A stretch of 42,411 nucleotides of DNA from Gammaproteobacteria bacterium (GCA_005799745.1 SYFY01000067.1:1-42411), one strand, 5' to 3'. Counted from the stretch's first letter, positions 24,824 through 33,639 are shown. Made by a program: numbers and translations. Notes: a model not told the origin generated them from the letters alone.

Positions 24824-25229
24824 ATACCGAGCGAAGACCGAACGAAGACCCGCGCCGGGGCTGGGCCAAAGCATTCAGCCGCGACGATACAGCCCGGTCT
24901 TCTCGTGAACCGATGGGAAGAGGTCGACGGTGGCGTAATTCAGCGTCGACGTTTCAAACTCTTCCCCCTCGACGCCTGGAAAGAGTCCTCGGGCTCCTGG
25001 ACTCCGGTACGAACTGCCCGGATCCGAAAAACCGCATGACCGTCAACGGGTTGACTCTCTGCGCCAATTTCTCTAGAACGCTCGCCGGCGACTGTGGGGA
25101 TACGGTCGCTTGGCTTCCAAACTAGGGTGTCGTCCTGATCGGTCGGTGCAACCTCTGTGAGAGCGGCTTCCCAGCCGCGATCTCCGATGGGCTGCAGTCG
25201 ATTGGATCGGGACATACTGGAGAGAATTG
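24824..25229. other. Intergenic sequence upstream of TonB receptor
   Basis: 406 bases. A minus-strand open frame (about 91 codons from ATG 25215, beginning MSRSNRLQPIGDRGWEA) and an overlapping plus-strand frame exist, but neither shows a recognisable domain. The receptor's ribosome site GGAGAG is at 25219-25224. With the IS and katG debris from 24250 on, no intact gene is seen between the antitoxin start and the receptor. Confidence 0.4.
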
Positions 25230-27626
25230 ATGCGAAGAACGAGTCTCCTGGCGGTGCTCGCGGGTGGGGCTGTTGCCCTGGCCGCGTTGGTCGATACGCC
25301 AACTGCTACTGCCGCAGAAACTACGGTTCAGGTTACGTCGGGTGCGATCGAAGAAATCGTCGTAACGTCCCGTCGCCGTGAAGAGTCACAGCAGGACGTA
25401 CCATTGTCCGTAACTGCATTCGGCGAGGCGCAGATCGAAGCCCTCAAGCCCAAGACACTGCGCGACTTCGACGGCCTGGCACCCAACATCTATGTTGGCA
25501 TGAACACCGCAGGGCCAAGTGCTTCCGCGATCTTCATCCGCGGTGTCGGTTATGCCGATATTGAAAAGACTCAAAGCCCGCAGGTGGGTGTCGTTGTCGA
25601 CGGCATTCAGATGGGTTCCAGCACCGGTCAGTTGGTGGATGCCTTTGATATCCAGAGCATTGAAATCAACCGTGGTCCCCAGGGTGTGCTCTTCGGCCGA
25701 AACACCATCGGCGGCAACATCATCGTTAATCGCGTAAAGCCTGAGTTCAACGAACTCGGTTACAAGGTCAATGCGGAAATCGGCAACTACGACTCCCAGA
25801 CCTACAAGGCACGCATCAACATTCCGATCATCGACGACCAGATGGCGTTCAAGATCGGTGGTATCAAGCGCGAGCGTGAAGGCTACTACGACAACGAGAA
25901 CATTGGTGGTACCGCAGGCGACGTTGATTACGAAGCACTGACGGCTGCCTTCCGTTGGGCGGTAGAAGACTTCGAAGCAGTCCTGACGTTTGATCGCATC
26001 AAGGACCGAAGCCAAATTCCGCCGCAGGATCCGCGCTTTGATGGCAGCAATCCTTTCGTAAACCTGGCCGACAAGCGAGAGCCGACCGTCTACGACGTCA
26101 ACCAACTCGGTCTGCAAATCGACTGGGATCTTTCGGAGCGTTTCTCGCTGCACTCGATCACCGGTTACCACGATGGTCACGACAAGGTGAACCAGGACTT
26201 CGACGGTGGTGGTATCACCGGTGGTGCATCGCCGTTTGCCCAGTTGCACACGCTGCGTGATCAGGACTATGAAGTCTTCACCCAGGAAATCCGGCTTGAA
26301 GGTGACATCACCGACAACATCGATTTCATGACGGGTGTGTACTACCTGAAGAATGAGCTGAAGTTCAATCAGAAGACTAACAACGTCATTCAGGTACCCT
26401 TCGGGCTGCCAGCAGGCGTTCCTTGTAATGCAGTGATTCCGATCCTGCGTAACAACCCGAACCCGGCCATCGGCAACCGCCTGTGCCAGTTCCCGAACGC
26501 GCGTAGCGAGCAGATCGCAGGGGAAGAGGAAGAATCCAAAGCCGTCTTTGGAGCGATCAACTTCCGTCCAATTGAAGGTCTGGAACTCTCGGTGGGTGCG
26601 CGCTACATCAAGGATGAGAAGTCCGCGTTTAACTCCTACTTCGATTTTTCGAACGGCACCTTCGATACGCAAGGACCAGCATTTGAACACGTGTTCGCAG
26701 GATTGCCGCGTCGCGTAGGCACAGCTTATGAAGCCAGCGACTCCTGGGACGACACGATTCTGATGGCGTCGGCGCGTTATGACATCGGCGAGAATGCGAT
26801 GGTCTACGGGTCCTACTCGGAAGGCTTCCGCAGTGGTGGATTCTCTATCCGTTCAGCGCGTCGTCCCGAAGAGGCTGCGTTTAACCCGGAAGATGCATTC
26901 CAGTACGAAGTTGGCTTCAAGAGCGAGTGGTTCGAGCGTCGACTACGCCTGAACGTTGCCGCATTCCTGATCGAGCGTAATAATGGTCAGTTCAGCTCGA
27001 TCATTCCGCTGCCCCCGGGCGGGATCCCCGGCACCACCACCGTCATCAACAATGGCGGCAAGAACGAAACCAAAGGTATCGAACTCGAGACCCAGGTTTT
27101 CGTGACCGATGGACTGTCATTTGCGGTGAATGCCGGCTTTATCGATGTCAAGAACGCAAGGTTCACCAAGCCCTGCGAACTCATCGACGGCTGCGCGGGT
27201 GGTTCACCACCGGGAACGTTGCGTAACTTCGGAGGTAACTCCGATTCCCGTCAGCCCGAATGGAACGTGTCGATGGTTGCGAATTATGAGCGCCAGCTGG
27301 CTACGGGCGTGTTCAGCGCCAACATCGGCTATCGCATGTTCGGTGAGTTCCTGCTCGTGAACACCGGTGCAGGTGCAAACTTCCGCACCTATGACGGTGA
27401 CTATGAGCTGCTCGATGCGCGCGTTCAGTACGACTGGACCATGGATAACGGCAGCATCCTGTCGGTCGCTGTCTTCGGCAAGAACCTGACGGATGAGGAG
27501 TATCGCGAGCAAGCGCTGTTCCTCGGACAAGGTACTTCAACCTTGCCATCCGGCGGCCCAAACACGGGCTTCCAGGGTTGGGGTGCACCGCGCACCTATG
27601 CGATCGAGCTGACCCTGTCACATTGA
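25230..27626 (+). CDS. TonB-dependent outer-membrane receptor
   Basis: 798 residues, from ATG 25230 with GGAGAG five bases upstream. A signal peptide (MRRTSLLAVLAGGAVALAAL...TATAAE) is followed by the TonB box region EEIVVTSRRREESQQDVP, a plug domain (LRDFDGLAPNIYVG, then GVVVDGIQMGSSTGQLVDAF and INRGPQGVLFGRNTIGGNI) and a 22-strand barrel with NPEDAFQYEVGFKSEWFERRLRLN and VFGKNLTDEEYREQ. It belongs to the broad FepA/FyuA-like group common in proteobacterial heterotrophs, taking up iron chelates or large hydrophobic molecules. The last residues, YAIELTLSH, lack the usual terminal Phe or Tyr. A TetR gene is convergent downstream. Confidence 0.93.
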   Translation: MRRTSLLAVLAGGAVALAALVDTPTATAAETTVQVTSGAIEEIVVTSRRREESQQDVPLSVTAFGEAQIEALKPKTLRDFDGLAPNIYVGMNTAGPSASAIFIRGVGYADIEKTQSPQVGVVVDGIQMGSSTGQLVDAFDIQSIEINRGPQGVLFGRNTIGGNIIVNRVKPEFNELGYKVNAEIGNYDSQTYKARINIPIIDDQMAFKIGGIKREREGYYDNENIGGTAGDVDYEALTAAFRWAVEDFEAVLTFDRIKDRSQIPPQDPRFDGSNPFVNLADKREPTVYDVNQLGLQIDWDLSERFSLHSITGYHDGHDKVNQDFDGGGITGGASPFAQLHTLRDQDYEVFTQEIRLEGDITDNIDFMTGVYYLKNELKFNQKTNNVIQVPFGLPAGVPCNAVIPILRNNPNPAIGNRLCQFPNARSEQIAGEEEESKAVFGAINFRPIEGLELSVGARYIKDEKSAFNSYFDFSNGTFDTQGPAFEHVFAGLPRRVGTAYEASDSWDDTILMASARYDIGENAMVYGSYSEGFRSGGFSIRSARRPEEAAFNPEDAFQYEVGFKSEWFERRLRLNVAAFLIERNNGQFSSIIPLPPGGIPGTTTVINNGGKNETKGIELETQVFVTDGLSFAVNAGFIDVKNARFTKPCELIDGCAGGSPPGTLRNFGGNSDSRQPEWNVSMVANYERQLATGVFSANIGYRMFGEFLLVNTGAGANFRTYDGDYELLDARVQYDWTMDNGSILSVAVFGKNLTDEEYREQALFLGQGTSTLPSGGPNTGFQGWGAPRTYAIELTLSH

Positions 27627-27635
27627 TCGTATTAG

Positions 27636-27657
27636 CCGCTCCTCGTGAGAGGAGCGG
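27636..27657. terminator. Intrinsic terminator between TonB receptor and TetR gene
   Basis: CCGCTCCTC and GAGGAGCGG form a 9-bp stem with a GTGA loop, followed by TTGTTC. It lies 10 bases past the receptor stop and could stop transcription from either side. Confidence 0.8.
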
Positions 27658-27686
27658 TTGTTCGTGCGCAGGATCGAGGCGTAGTC

Positions 27687-28367
27687 CTACTTCTCCTCGA
27701 TCTTCGCCTCAGCAGCAGACCTCGGCACCGTCCCGAGCACATCGCCAAAGCTGCGTCTGAGCTCTCGCTTCAGCCAGTCAAGCATCATCTCCGCGGGTAC
27801 CGAAGGGCCATCGATCATGTTGGCTGCGGCCATTCCTTCGAGAATCAGTCCTGCCAGATAGTTCGCTCGCGTAAACGATTCGGATAACGCCAGGTCCGGA
27901 AAAATCTTGCGTGTAGCATCGAGCATACGGGCGTCGAACTCTTTCAGCGCCGGTAACAACACCGCCGATAGCTGCGAGTCAGTACGCGACGCCATCTTCA
28001 GCTCCTGGAAGACGATGAAGTTGGGTGTGTTGAGTTGTCGCCACAACGTGTCGATGCCTTCCTCAACCCGCGAGTACTCTGCCCCTCGCTGTACTTCCGT
28101 TTCTTCGCGGGCGAACATCGACAGGCGTTGTTCGTTGAGGTGCAGCACCGTCGCTTCGATGAGCTGCTGTCGGTTCGGGAAGTGGTGCAACATGGCACCG
28201 CGACTCACGCCGGCTCGACGCGCCACGGCTTCTGTCGTCGTGTTGGCGTATCCCAAGTCGTAGACGACGCTGACGGCAGCGTCGAGAATGGTGGTACGGG
28301 TCAACTGACTCTTGGTTTGTTGCCAGGTCAGGCTGCTCGTGGTGCTGATCACCTCAGGCTTGGACAT
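27687..28367 (-). CDS. TetR/AcrR-family transcriptional regulator
   Basis: 226 residues. The helix-turn-helix covers about residues 22-66: TRTTILDAAVSVVYDLGYANTTTEAVARRAGVSRGAMLHHFPNRQQLIEA. The rest is a helical ligand-binding domain of unknown effector. Divergent from the ThuA-like gene, with only 40 bases between starts, so it most likely controls that gene and itself. Convergent with the TonB receptor. Confidence 0.92.
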   Translation of the reverse strand: MSKPEVISTTSSLTWQQTKSQLTRTTILDAAVSVVYDLGYANTTTEAVARRAGVSRGAMLHHFPNRQQLIEATVLHLNEQRLSMFAREETEVQRGAEYSRVEEGIDTLWRQLNTPNFIVFQELKMASRTDSQLSAVLLPALKEFDARMLDATRKIFPDLALSESFTRANYLAGLILEGMAAANMIDGPSVPAEMMLDWLKRELRRSFGDVLGTVPRSAAEAKIEEK

Positions 28368-28407
28368 ATTGCCGCTACCGGATCATTCGGGAAGAGGGAG
28401 AGTGTAG

Positions 28408-29184
28408 ATGCGAAATATCCTGTTAGTCACGAAAGGTCATCCGTATGAGCGTCAGCCGTTCTACCAGATCTTCGATGACATGGAGGGCGTGGACTACACC
28501 CTGGTCGAACAACCCGCTGCGCAGGCGTCGTTCTCGATTGACGAAGGCAGAAGTTACGACGCGTACGTTTTATACGACATGCCGGGTATCCGCTTTCGTG
28601 GTGACGGTCCGCCCGACTTTCTGGAGCCTCCTACGAAGTACCGACAGAACTTCGAAGCGTTGATCGAAGCCGGGCATGGTTTTGTTTTCCTGCACCACGC
28701 CATCGCGGGCTGGCCGGCATGGGAAAAGTACGCCGAAATCATGGGCGGGCGGTTCCTTTATCTGCCGGCATCGATGCGAGGTGTTCCGCGTCCGGATTCG
28801 GGCTACCGGCATCGCGTTACCCACAACGTTTCTGTCGTCGGGGATCACCCGGTCACAGCGGGGTTACCGGCAGAATTCGCCATTACCGATGAGCTGTATC
28901 TGTACGAAGTTTTTGAACCCGATGTGGTGCCGCTTCTGCGCAGTGACTACTCATTTACTCAGGAGAATTTCTACTCGGCAGAGCGAGCGGTTTCTGAGCG
29001 ACGTATGTTCAGCAATGAAGGCTGGAACCACGCACCGGGCAGCAATCTGATCGGTTGGGCAAAGACCATGGGGAAGAGCCGCATTGTCTACCTGCAGTGT
29101 GGTGATGATCCGGTGGTGTATGCGAGTGAATCGTTCCGATTACTGATAAAGAATGCGATTCAGTGGGTTTCCACCAGAGACTGA
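28408..29184 (+). CDS. ThuA-like domain protein (class I glutamine amidotransferase fold)
   Basis: 258 residues. ThuA family pattern: NILLVTKGHPYERQPFYQIFDD at the start, AGHGFVFLHHAIAGWPAWEKYAEIMGGRF in the middle, then DHPVTAGLPAEFAITDELYLYEVF, and YLQCGDDPVVYASESFRLLIKNAIQWV at the end. ThuA-like proteins are linked to sugar (trehalose) use in rhizobia, but most are uncharacterised and often sit near oxidoreductases. A second member lies at 33748 with low similarity outside the common blocks. GGGAGAG precedes the ATG, and TetR is divergent. Confidence 0.88.
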   Translation: MRNILLVTKGHPYERQPFYQIFDDMEGVDYTLVEQPAAQASFSIDEGRSYDAYVLYDMPGIRFRGDGPPDFLEPPTKYRQNFEALIEAGHGFVFLHHAIAGWPAWEKYAEIMGGRFLYLPASMRGVPRPDSGYRHRVTHNVSVVGDHPVTAGLPAEFAITDELYLYEVFEPDVVPLLRSDYSFTQENFYSAERAVSERRMFSNEGWNHAPGSNLIGWAKTMGKSRIVYLQCGDDPVVYASESFRLLIKNAIQWVSTRD

Positions 29185-29319
29185 GATCTGGATCACAAGG
29201 TCACGCCACAGCGGAATGGCGTTGTTGGCGTGGCGACGGTGAGCAGTTCGCAGAGCCTTAGGCCAAGCGTCGGTAAAATCCAACGAGTAAATCGCTGATA
29301 TTAGTGCACAGGGACAGTC

Positions 29320-29523
29320 ATGCACTTCGTGGCCGAGTATATCGGCAACCGTTTTTTCAGCTTTCACCGCCCTGACGTTCCTTTGAAAGGGGCGGCGCTG
29401 CTCTGTAGCCCGCTGTTTCATGAGTACTACAAAGCCCACGCCTGGCTCCGCCAAACCGCACTCGATCTGGCTGCGGAGGGCTGGTTTGTGACGCGATTCG
29501 ACTTTTCCGGTCACGGCGATTCG
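29320..29523 (+). pseudogene. Alpha/beta-hydrolase, N-terminal fragment
   Basis: About 68 codons are hydrolase-like: GAALLCSPLFHEYYKAHAWL, LAAEGWFVTRFDFSGHGDS. This is the first strand-helix-strand part of the fold through the RFDxxGxGDS loop. The nucleophile elbow (GxSxG) and the rest are gone. The frame continues to 29682 only through sequence that is antisense to another gene fragment. The break point lies near 29523-29569. Confidence 0.65.
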
Positions 29524-29568
29524 CCGGTCGTGCCGGATAAGGTTGCAGTGAACGGGCGGATCGATGAT

Positions 29569-29691
29569 GTCCGCGCTGCCGCCACGGATGATCACCGGTT
29601 TAAGTTGTTTCTGAAATCGCTCGCGGAATTCAGCAACGGGTATTCGGGAAACTTCTTCGATCATGATCGAGTGACAGTTTAGGTCCCGCAT
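29569..29691 (-). pseudogene. Cupin-like/JmjC-type oxygenase, N-terminal fragment
   Basis: From ATG 29691 the minus strand reads MRDLNCHSIMIEEVSRIP, then VAEFRERFQKQLKPVIIRGG. 'V.RI....FRERF....KPVIIRG' is the usual opening of cupin-like (cupin_8/JmjC) 2-oxoglutarate oxygenases. After about 41 codons the frame runs antisense into the hydrolase fragment and the core domain with its metal-binding His/Asp is missing. It may have moved together with the hydrolase fragment during one rearrangement. Confidence 0.55.
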
Positions 29692-29801
29692 AGTGTAGGG
29701 ATGTGCAGCCACTGGGCTGTGCGGGCTCTATCATGCATTTGTCGCAGGTTCCGGTAAGTCCTTAACAGGAATGTAAACCGGGCAACTATAGGCGTGATGA
29801 G

Positions 29802-30815
29802 TCAGTCGACTCTGACCATGAGCTTGCCGGTATTGACCCCTTCGAACAGCTGCACGAGTGTTTTCGGCAGGTTCCTCAATCCGTCGACGACGGTCGCCTG
29901 GTGCTTAATCAAACCAGCGTCGATCCACTCCTTCATTTCCCGGCTGGCCTCGCCAAAGCGGCGGGCGTAGTCAATGACGATGAACCCTTCCATGCGGGCG
30001 CGTCGATAGACCAGGTTGAAGTAGTTTCGTGGCCCGGGAATGGGGCCCGTGGTGTTGTAGCGGGAAATGCCGCCGCAAATAACCACCCTTGCATTCATCG
30101 CAATGCGTGCGAGACAGGTGTCGAGAATCTCGCCACCGACGTTGTCGAAGTAGATGTTGATGCCATTCGGGCAGAGACGATCCAGCTCTTCACCGACGTT
30201 TTGGGCCTTGTAGTTGATGGCCGCATCAAAGCCGAGATCGTCGATCAGCCAACGACACTTTTCTGCCGAACCCGCGATTCCAATCACGAAACAACCTTTG
30301 AGTTTGGCGATCTGTCCCGCAATGGAACCCGTCGCGCCTGCGGCGCCAGAAAGCACGACAACGTCGCCGACGCGAGGCTGCCCGATCTCGAGCAGTCCGA
30401 AGTAGGCCGTCATACCGGTGCCTCCGAGCACCCCAAGCGCGGTGACGGGGTCGATATCCGGTGGAAACGTCCGTAAGGGGATGTTGTTGCCATCACTGAC
30501 ACACCAGTCCTGCATCCCAAACGAGCCACTCACCAACGTGCCGATCGGGAATCGTGGATTGTTTGACTCGATCACTTCGCCAGCAGCCCCAGCGCGCATC
30601 ACGTCGCCGATTTGCAGCGGGGCTACATAGTCCGCACGGTTTTCCATTTGTCCGCGCATGGACGGGTCGAGGGAGACGTAACGAGTCCGGATCAGGACCT
30701 CGCCTGGACCGGCAATCGGTACTGGCGACTCGCCGTAGCTCAGATCCGACTCCTTGACCATGCCCTTGGGCCGCGCAGCGAGACGAAATTGCCGGTTGAT
30801 CTCGTTTGACGACAT
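29802..30815 (-). CDS. NADP-dependent medium-chain reductase (zinc-free MDR, leukotriene B4 dehydrogenase/CurA type)
   Basis: 337 residues. GROES-like N-terminal half with PGEVLIRTRYVSLDPSMRGQM; Rossmann half with VVVLSGAAGATGSIAGQIAKLKG for NADPH. The tail blocks RMEGFIVIDYARRF and LVQLFEGVNTGKLMVRV are typical of the CurA/YncB/PTGR family, which reduces the C=C bond of enones and enals. There is no catalytic or structural zinc motif. A strong GGAGG site precedes the ATG. It is divergent from the Rieske oxygenase across 253 bases. Confidence 0.93.
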   Translation of the reverse strand: MSSNEINRQFRLAARPKGMVKESDLSYGESPVPIAGPGEVLIRTRYVSLDPSMRGQMENRADYVAPLQIGDVMRAGAAGEVIESNNPRFPIGTLVSGSFGMQDWCVSDGNNIPLRTFPPDIDPVTALGVLGGTGMTAYFGLLEIGQPRVGDVVVLSGAAGATGSIAGQIAKLKGCFVIGIAGSAEKCRWLIDDLGFDAAINYKAQNVGEELDRLCPNGINIYFDNVGGEILDTCLARIAMNARVVICGGISRYNTTGPIPGPRNYFNLVYRRARMEGFIVIDYARRFGEASREMKEWIDAGLIKHQATVVDGLRNLPKTLVQLFEGVNTGKLMVRVD

Positions 30816-31068
30816 ATGACCTCCGTTGTGTGGCGGGGGATTCTGGGCGCTCGCTGAAAACAGTCAAGTTTGCCGGTTTGGCTGCTTTGATGTGACCCAC
30901 GTAACCTCGGGAAATCGCGCTCCTGGCGGTTTGCCGCCGTCCCATCTGCGGGTACACTTCAAAACATTCAGCGATGACTGTTTTGAGCTGCACCGCTTAA
31001 TCTGCAGGTTTCTGATCACTTATCCGGGAACTATCCCGGGACTATTCCGGAACGAAGGGAGGACCAAG
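30816..31068. promoter_or_regulatory. Divergent control region, MDR reductase / Rieske oxygenase
   Basis: Two 10-base segments, AAAACAGTCA (30857-30866) and TGACTGTTTT (30975-30984), form a perfect widely spaced inverted repeat. Next to the oxygenase start three 11-base units stand in phase at 31023, 31034 and 31045; units two and three contain the perfect palindromes TCCCGGGA and TTCCGGAA. GGGAGG precedes ATG 31069. No regulator is adjacent. Confidence 0.5.
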
Positions 31069-32388
31069 ATGACCGTCTACCGCAAGATTGAACGTTTCGC
31101 CGATCCGCAGACCAGCAAGACGCCCTGCGAGAAGGCGCCGGACCCGGATCTCGGGCACGACATCATCCCCAAGGAGCGTTATACCTCCACGGAGTTCATG
31201 AAGACCGAGTGGGAACGCATGTGGACCAAGGTCTGGCTCATGGGTGCGTGGATCGGTGATCTGAAGAATCCCGGCGATTACGTCACCACCAAGATCGGCA
31301 AAGAGAGCATCGTTCTGACCAAGGATGAGAAGGGGCAGTACAACGCTTTCTACAACGTCTGCTCCCATCGCGGTAACCAGGTCGCTTATGGCGCGCAAGG
31401 CAATACCGACCGCTTCCGCTGCGCGTATCACCTGTGGGAGTACAACCTGCGGGGTGAGCTGGTGCATGTGCCTGACGCAGAAACCTTCCAGCAAGGTGCG
31501 CCGTGCGACAAGCTGTCCATCGTCAAGCTGCCCTGTGATGTCTGGGGTGGCTGGGTGTGGTTCAGCATGAACCCTGATGTCGAACCGTTGAAGGATTTCC
31601 TCGGCATGATTCCCGAACACCTCGACCCGTACCACATGGATCGTATGGCGCTGGTCAACGATGTCACTGTGGAGTGGGACTGCAACTGGAAAACGTCGGT
31701 TGATGCCTTCAACGAGACCTATCACGTAGCCGGTACACACCCACAGCTCCTGGGCTTCATCGAAGACTATGACGTGCAGATTGATACCTACGAGCGTCAC
31801 AACCGCTACCTGATTCCGTTTGGCGCGGTCTCCACCCACATCGAAGATGGTTCCATCATCGATGATGGAATGCGTGGCTTCATGCAGATGCACGGCTTCG
31901 ATGCGAGTAATTACAAGGGTGATGGTTTGGGTGCACGCCGTGCGGTGCAACGCCACCTGCGCGAAAACGCAAAGAAGATGGGCTTCGACTTCGCTGATCT
32001 GAATGACGATCAACTCACTGACGATTACCACTATCTGATCTTCCCGAACCTCACCTGGAACATTCACTGCAACGGTGCCATGTTGTTCCGGCAGCGTCCG
32101 CATGAAACCGATCCGAACAAGATGTACTACGACCTGCAGAACTACGTGATGTTGCCGGAAGGCACGCCCCATCCGGAGCGACCGTTCCACCGACAGTTCA
32201 AGCACGGCGAAGAATCGATTGGCGAAGTACTCGACCAGGATGCATCGAACCTCGCGATGGTGCAGGCAGGTATGAACTCAACGGGCTTTAGAGGTCTGTG
32301 GATTTCCTCGCAAGAACTGCGCATTCGTCACTTTCACAAAACCCTCGACGATTACCTGCATCGCAACCCGATCAAATGGCTGAAATGA
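31069..32388 (+). CDS. Rieske non-heme iron oxygenase, alpha subunit (ring-hydroxylating type)
   Basis: 439 residues from ATG 31069 (an earlier in-frame start would lack a ribosome site). The Rieske [2Fe-2S] ligands are Cys98, His100, Cys118 and His121 (CSHRG...CAYHLW). The mononuclear-iron site is in DAFNETYHVAGTHP, with His219 and His224; the residue that bridges to the Rieske site in classical dioxygenases (Asp) is Glu216 here. The C-terminal domain is SRPBCC-like. Next gene is a Rieske ferredoxin overlapping its 3' end, but no ferredoxin reductase is in the window. The substrate may be an aromatic, steroid or quaternary-amine compound; 'VD.FNE.YHV.GTHP' occurs in many uncharacterised members. 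Confidence 0.93.
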   Translation: MTVYRKIERFADPQTSKTPCEKAPDPDLGHDIIPKERYTSTEFMKTEWERMWTKVWLMGAWIGDLKNPGDYVTTKIGKESIVLTKDEKGQYNAFYNVCSHRGNQVAYGAQGNTDRFRCAYHLWEYNLRGELVHVPDAETFQQGAPCDKLSIVKLPCDVWGGWVWFSMNPDVEPLKDFLGMIPEHLDPYHMDRMALVNDVTVEWDCNWKTSVDAFNETYHVAGTHPQLLGFIEDYDVQIDTYERHNRYLIPFGAVSTHIEDGSIIDDGMRGFMQMHGFDASNYKGDGLGARRAVQRHLRENAKKMGFDFADLNDDQLTDDYHYLIFPNLTWNIHCNGAMLFRQRPHETDPNKMYYDLQNYVMLPEGTPHPERPFHRQFKHGEESIGEVLDQDASNLAMVQAGMNSTGFRGLWISSQELRIRHFHKTLDDYLHRNPIKWLK

Positions 32389-32726
32389 TCCCTGTGCTCC
32401 CCATCGCCGCACTCGACGATGGGGAGATGACGCGCGTGACTGCGAATGGTGTCGATGTGATGGTCTGCCAGGTGCAGGGCCAGTTTTATGCATTGGCGGA
32501 CCGTTGCAGCCATGCGCGACAGGCGCTTTCGAATGGCAAGCTCTCTGGATTTGAAGTTCGGTGTCCGCTGCACGGTGCGCGGTTTGATGTGCGCACCGGT
32601 GCCTGCAAGTCACCGCCGGCAACTTTTCCGGTAAAGGCTTTCCCGGTCACCCTCGAAGGGGGTAAGGTTTGTATCGCGGTATCGGCGGATGACAAACCTC
32701 CGCCGCCCCGGTTCGGACCGATCTGA
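32376..32726 (+). CDS. Rieske [2Fe-2S] ferredoxin
   Basis: Small electron carrier, 116 residues from ATG 32376 (or 113 from ATG 32385, which makes an ATGA overlap with the oxygenase stop). Ligands Cys44, His46, Cys63 and His66 are in DRCSHARQ and RCPLHGARFDVRTG. It should feed electrons to the oxygenase encoded just upstream. The C-terminus (DDKPPPPRFGPI) is Pro-rich. Confidence 0.92.
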   Translation: MAEMIPVLPIAALDDGEMTRVTANGVDVMVCQVQGQFYALADRCSHARQALSNGKLSGFEVRCPLHGARFDVRTGACKSPPATFPVKAFPVTLEGGKVCIAVSADDKPPPPRFGPI

Positions 32727-32754
32727 GTGCGGCGAATACAGCGCCCAATAGATC

Positions 32755-32809
32755 ATCGAGAGCAGATCGAGAGCAGATCGAGAGCAGATCGAGAGCAGAT
32801 CGAGAGCAT
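32755..32809. repeat. Five perfect-phase 11-bp tandem repeats
   Basis: Five units of ATCGAGAGCAG in direct contact at 32755, 32766, 32777, 32788 and 32799; the first four are identical and the last ends in T instead of G. It lies in the 145-base gap between the ferredoxin and SDR genes, 63 bases before the SDR start. Confidence 0.9.
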
Positions 32810-32871
32810 CACACAATCCAAGCAAAACACGGCCTGATGAAGGCCGAAGCCAACAAAGAGAGAGGACTCCA

Positions 32872-33630
32872 ATGGACCTGAAACTAAAGGGTGGGAAGGC
32901 ACTGATTACCGGGGGCACGAAGGGTATTGGCCGCGCCATTGCCGACACGTTTGCCGACGAAGGTTGCAACGTCGCGATCTGTGCACGTAATCAGGAAGAA
33001 GTCGATGCCGCTGTGAAGGCGTTGTCCGCCAAGGGCGTAAAAGCGTTTGGTCAGGCGGTTGATGTCGCTAATGGTGATGCGTTGAAGGCCTTTGTTGCAG
33101 CAGCAGCTGCAGCACTCGGTGGTCTTGACACCGTCATCTCCAACGTCAGTGGTGGCAATGGCCCCGGTGAACAAGGTTGGATCGGTCACTTCAATCACGA
33201 CGTACTCGGTACCGTACGCCTCGTCGAAGCTGCAACACCGCACCTCGCCAACTCCGCGAATGGCAGCATCGTGATGATCTCCACCACGGCGGCGCTAGAG
33301 AAGTTCATGCAAGCCGGCCCGTACAACGCTCTGAAAGGTGCGCTGCTGCAGTATTCCGGTGCGCTGTCGCAAGACCTCGCCGCGAAGAAGATTCGTGTCA
33401 ACGCCGTGAGCCCCGGCCCGATCATGATCGAAGGTGGTTCATGGGATCGCATCAAGAAAGGCATGACCGCTTTTTATGATTCGATCGTCAAAGAGATTCC
33501 CGCAGGACGTATGGGTAGTGCGCAAGAAGTGGCCGACCAGGTCGTCTTCTTGTCGAGCCCACGTGCGGCGTTCACCACCGGTACCAACGTGGTGATTGAT
33601 GGCGGGTTCACGAAGCGCATTCAGTACTAA
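32872..33630 (+). CDS. Short-chain dehydrogenase/reductase (SDR)
   Basis: 252 residues, classical SDR. The cofactor loop is TGGTKGIG (13-20). Catalytic Ser137 is in MISTTAA and Tyr151 with Lys155 in GPYNALKGAL. The segment NAVSPGPIMIEGG and the C-terminal TGTNVVIDGGFTKRIQY are typical. The NNAG position is ISNVSGG. GAGAGGAC precedes the ATG. Its place after the Rieske pair suggests oxidation of a hydroxylated product, but SDR specificity cannot be predicted from sequence. Confidence 0.93.
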   Translation: MDLKLKGGKALITGGTKGIGRAIADTFADEGCNVAICARNQEEVDAAVKALSAKGVKAFGQAVDVANGDALKAFVAAAAAALGGLDTVISNVSGGNGPGEQGWIGHFNHDVLGTVRLVEAATPHLANSANGSIVMISTTAALEKFMQAGPYNALKGALLQYSGALSQDLAAKKIRVNAVSPGPIMIEGGSWDRIKKGMTAFYDSIVKEIPAGRMGSAQEVADQVVFLSSPRAAFTTGTNVVIDGGFTKRIQY

Positions 33631-33639
33631 TGCGCCCGA

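Noticed and set aside
24422-24874. 150-codon minus-strand open frame over the katG tail
   Set aside because: It is antisense to the KatG-like fragment and has repeat-driven composition ([13 protein letters not shown]), so it is a shadow.
24940-25215. Minus-strand open frame of about 91 codons (start MSRSNRLQPIGDRGWEA)
   Set aside because: No recognisable domain, no clear ribosome site, and it overlaps a plus-strand frame of similar length in the same gap; kept only as a note.
25386-26690. 434-codon minus-strand open frame
   Set aside because: Antisense to the TonB receptor; no family features.
29140-29568. Long minus-strand frame continuing past the cupin/JmjC fragment
   Set aside because: Beyond about 29569 it is antisense to the hydrolase fragment and shows no continuing oxygenase motif.
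32755-32809. CRISPR array
   Set aside because: The 11-bp units are in direct contact without spacers.
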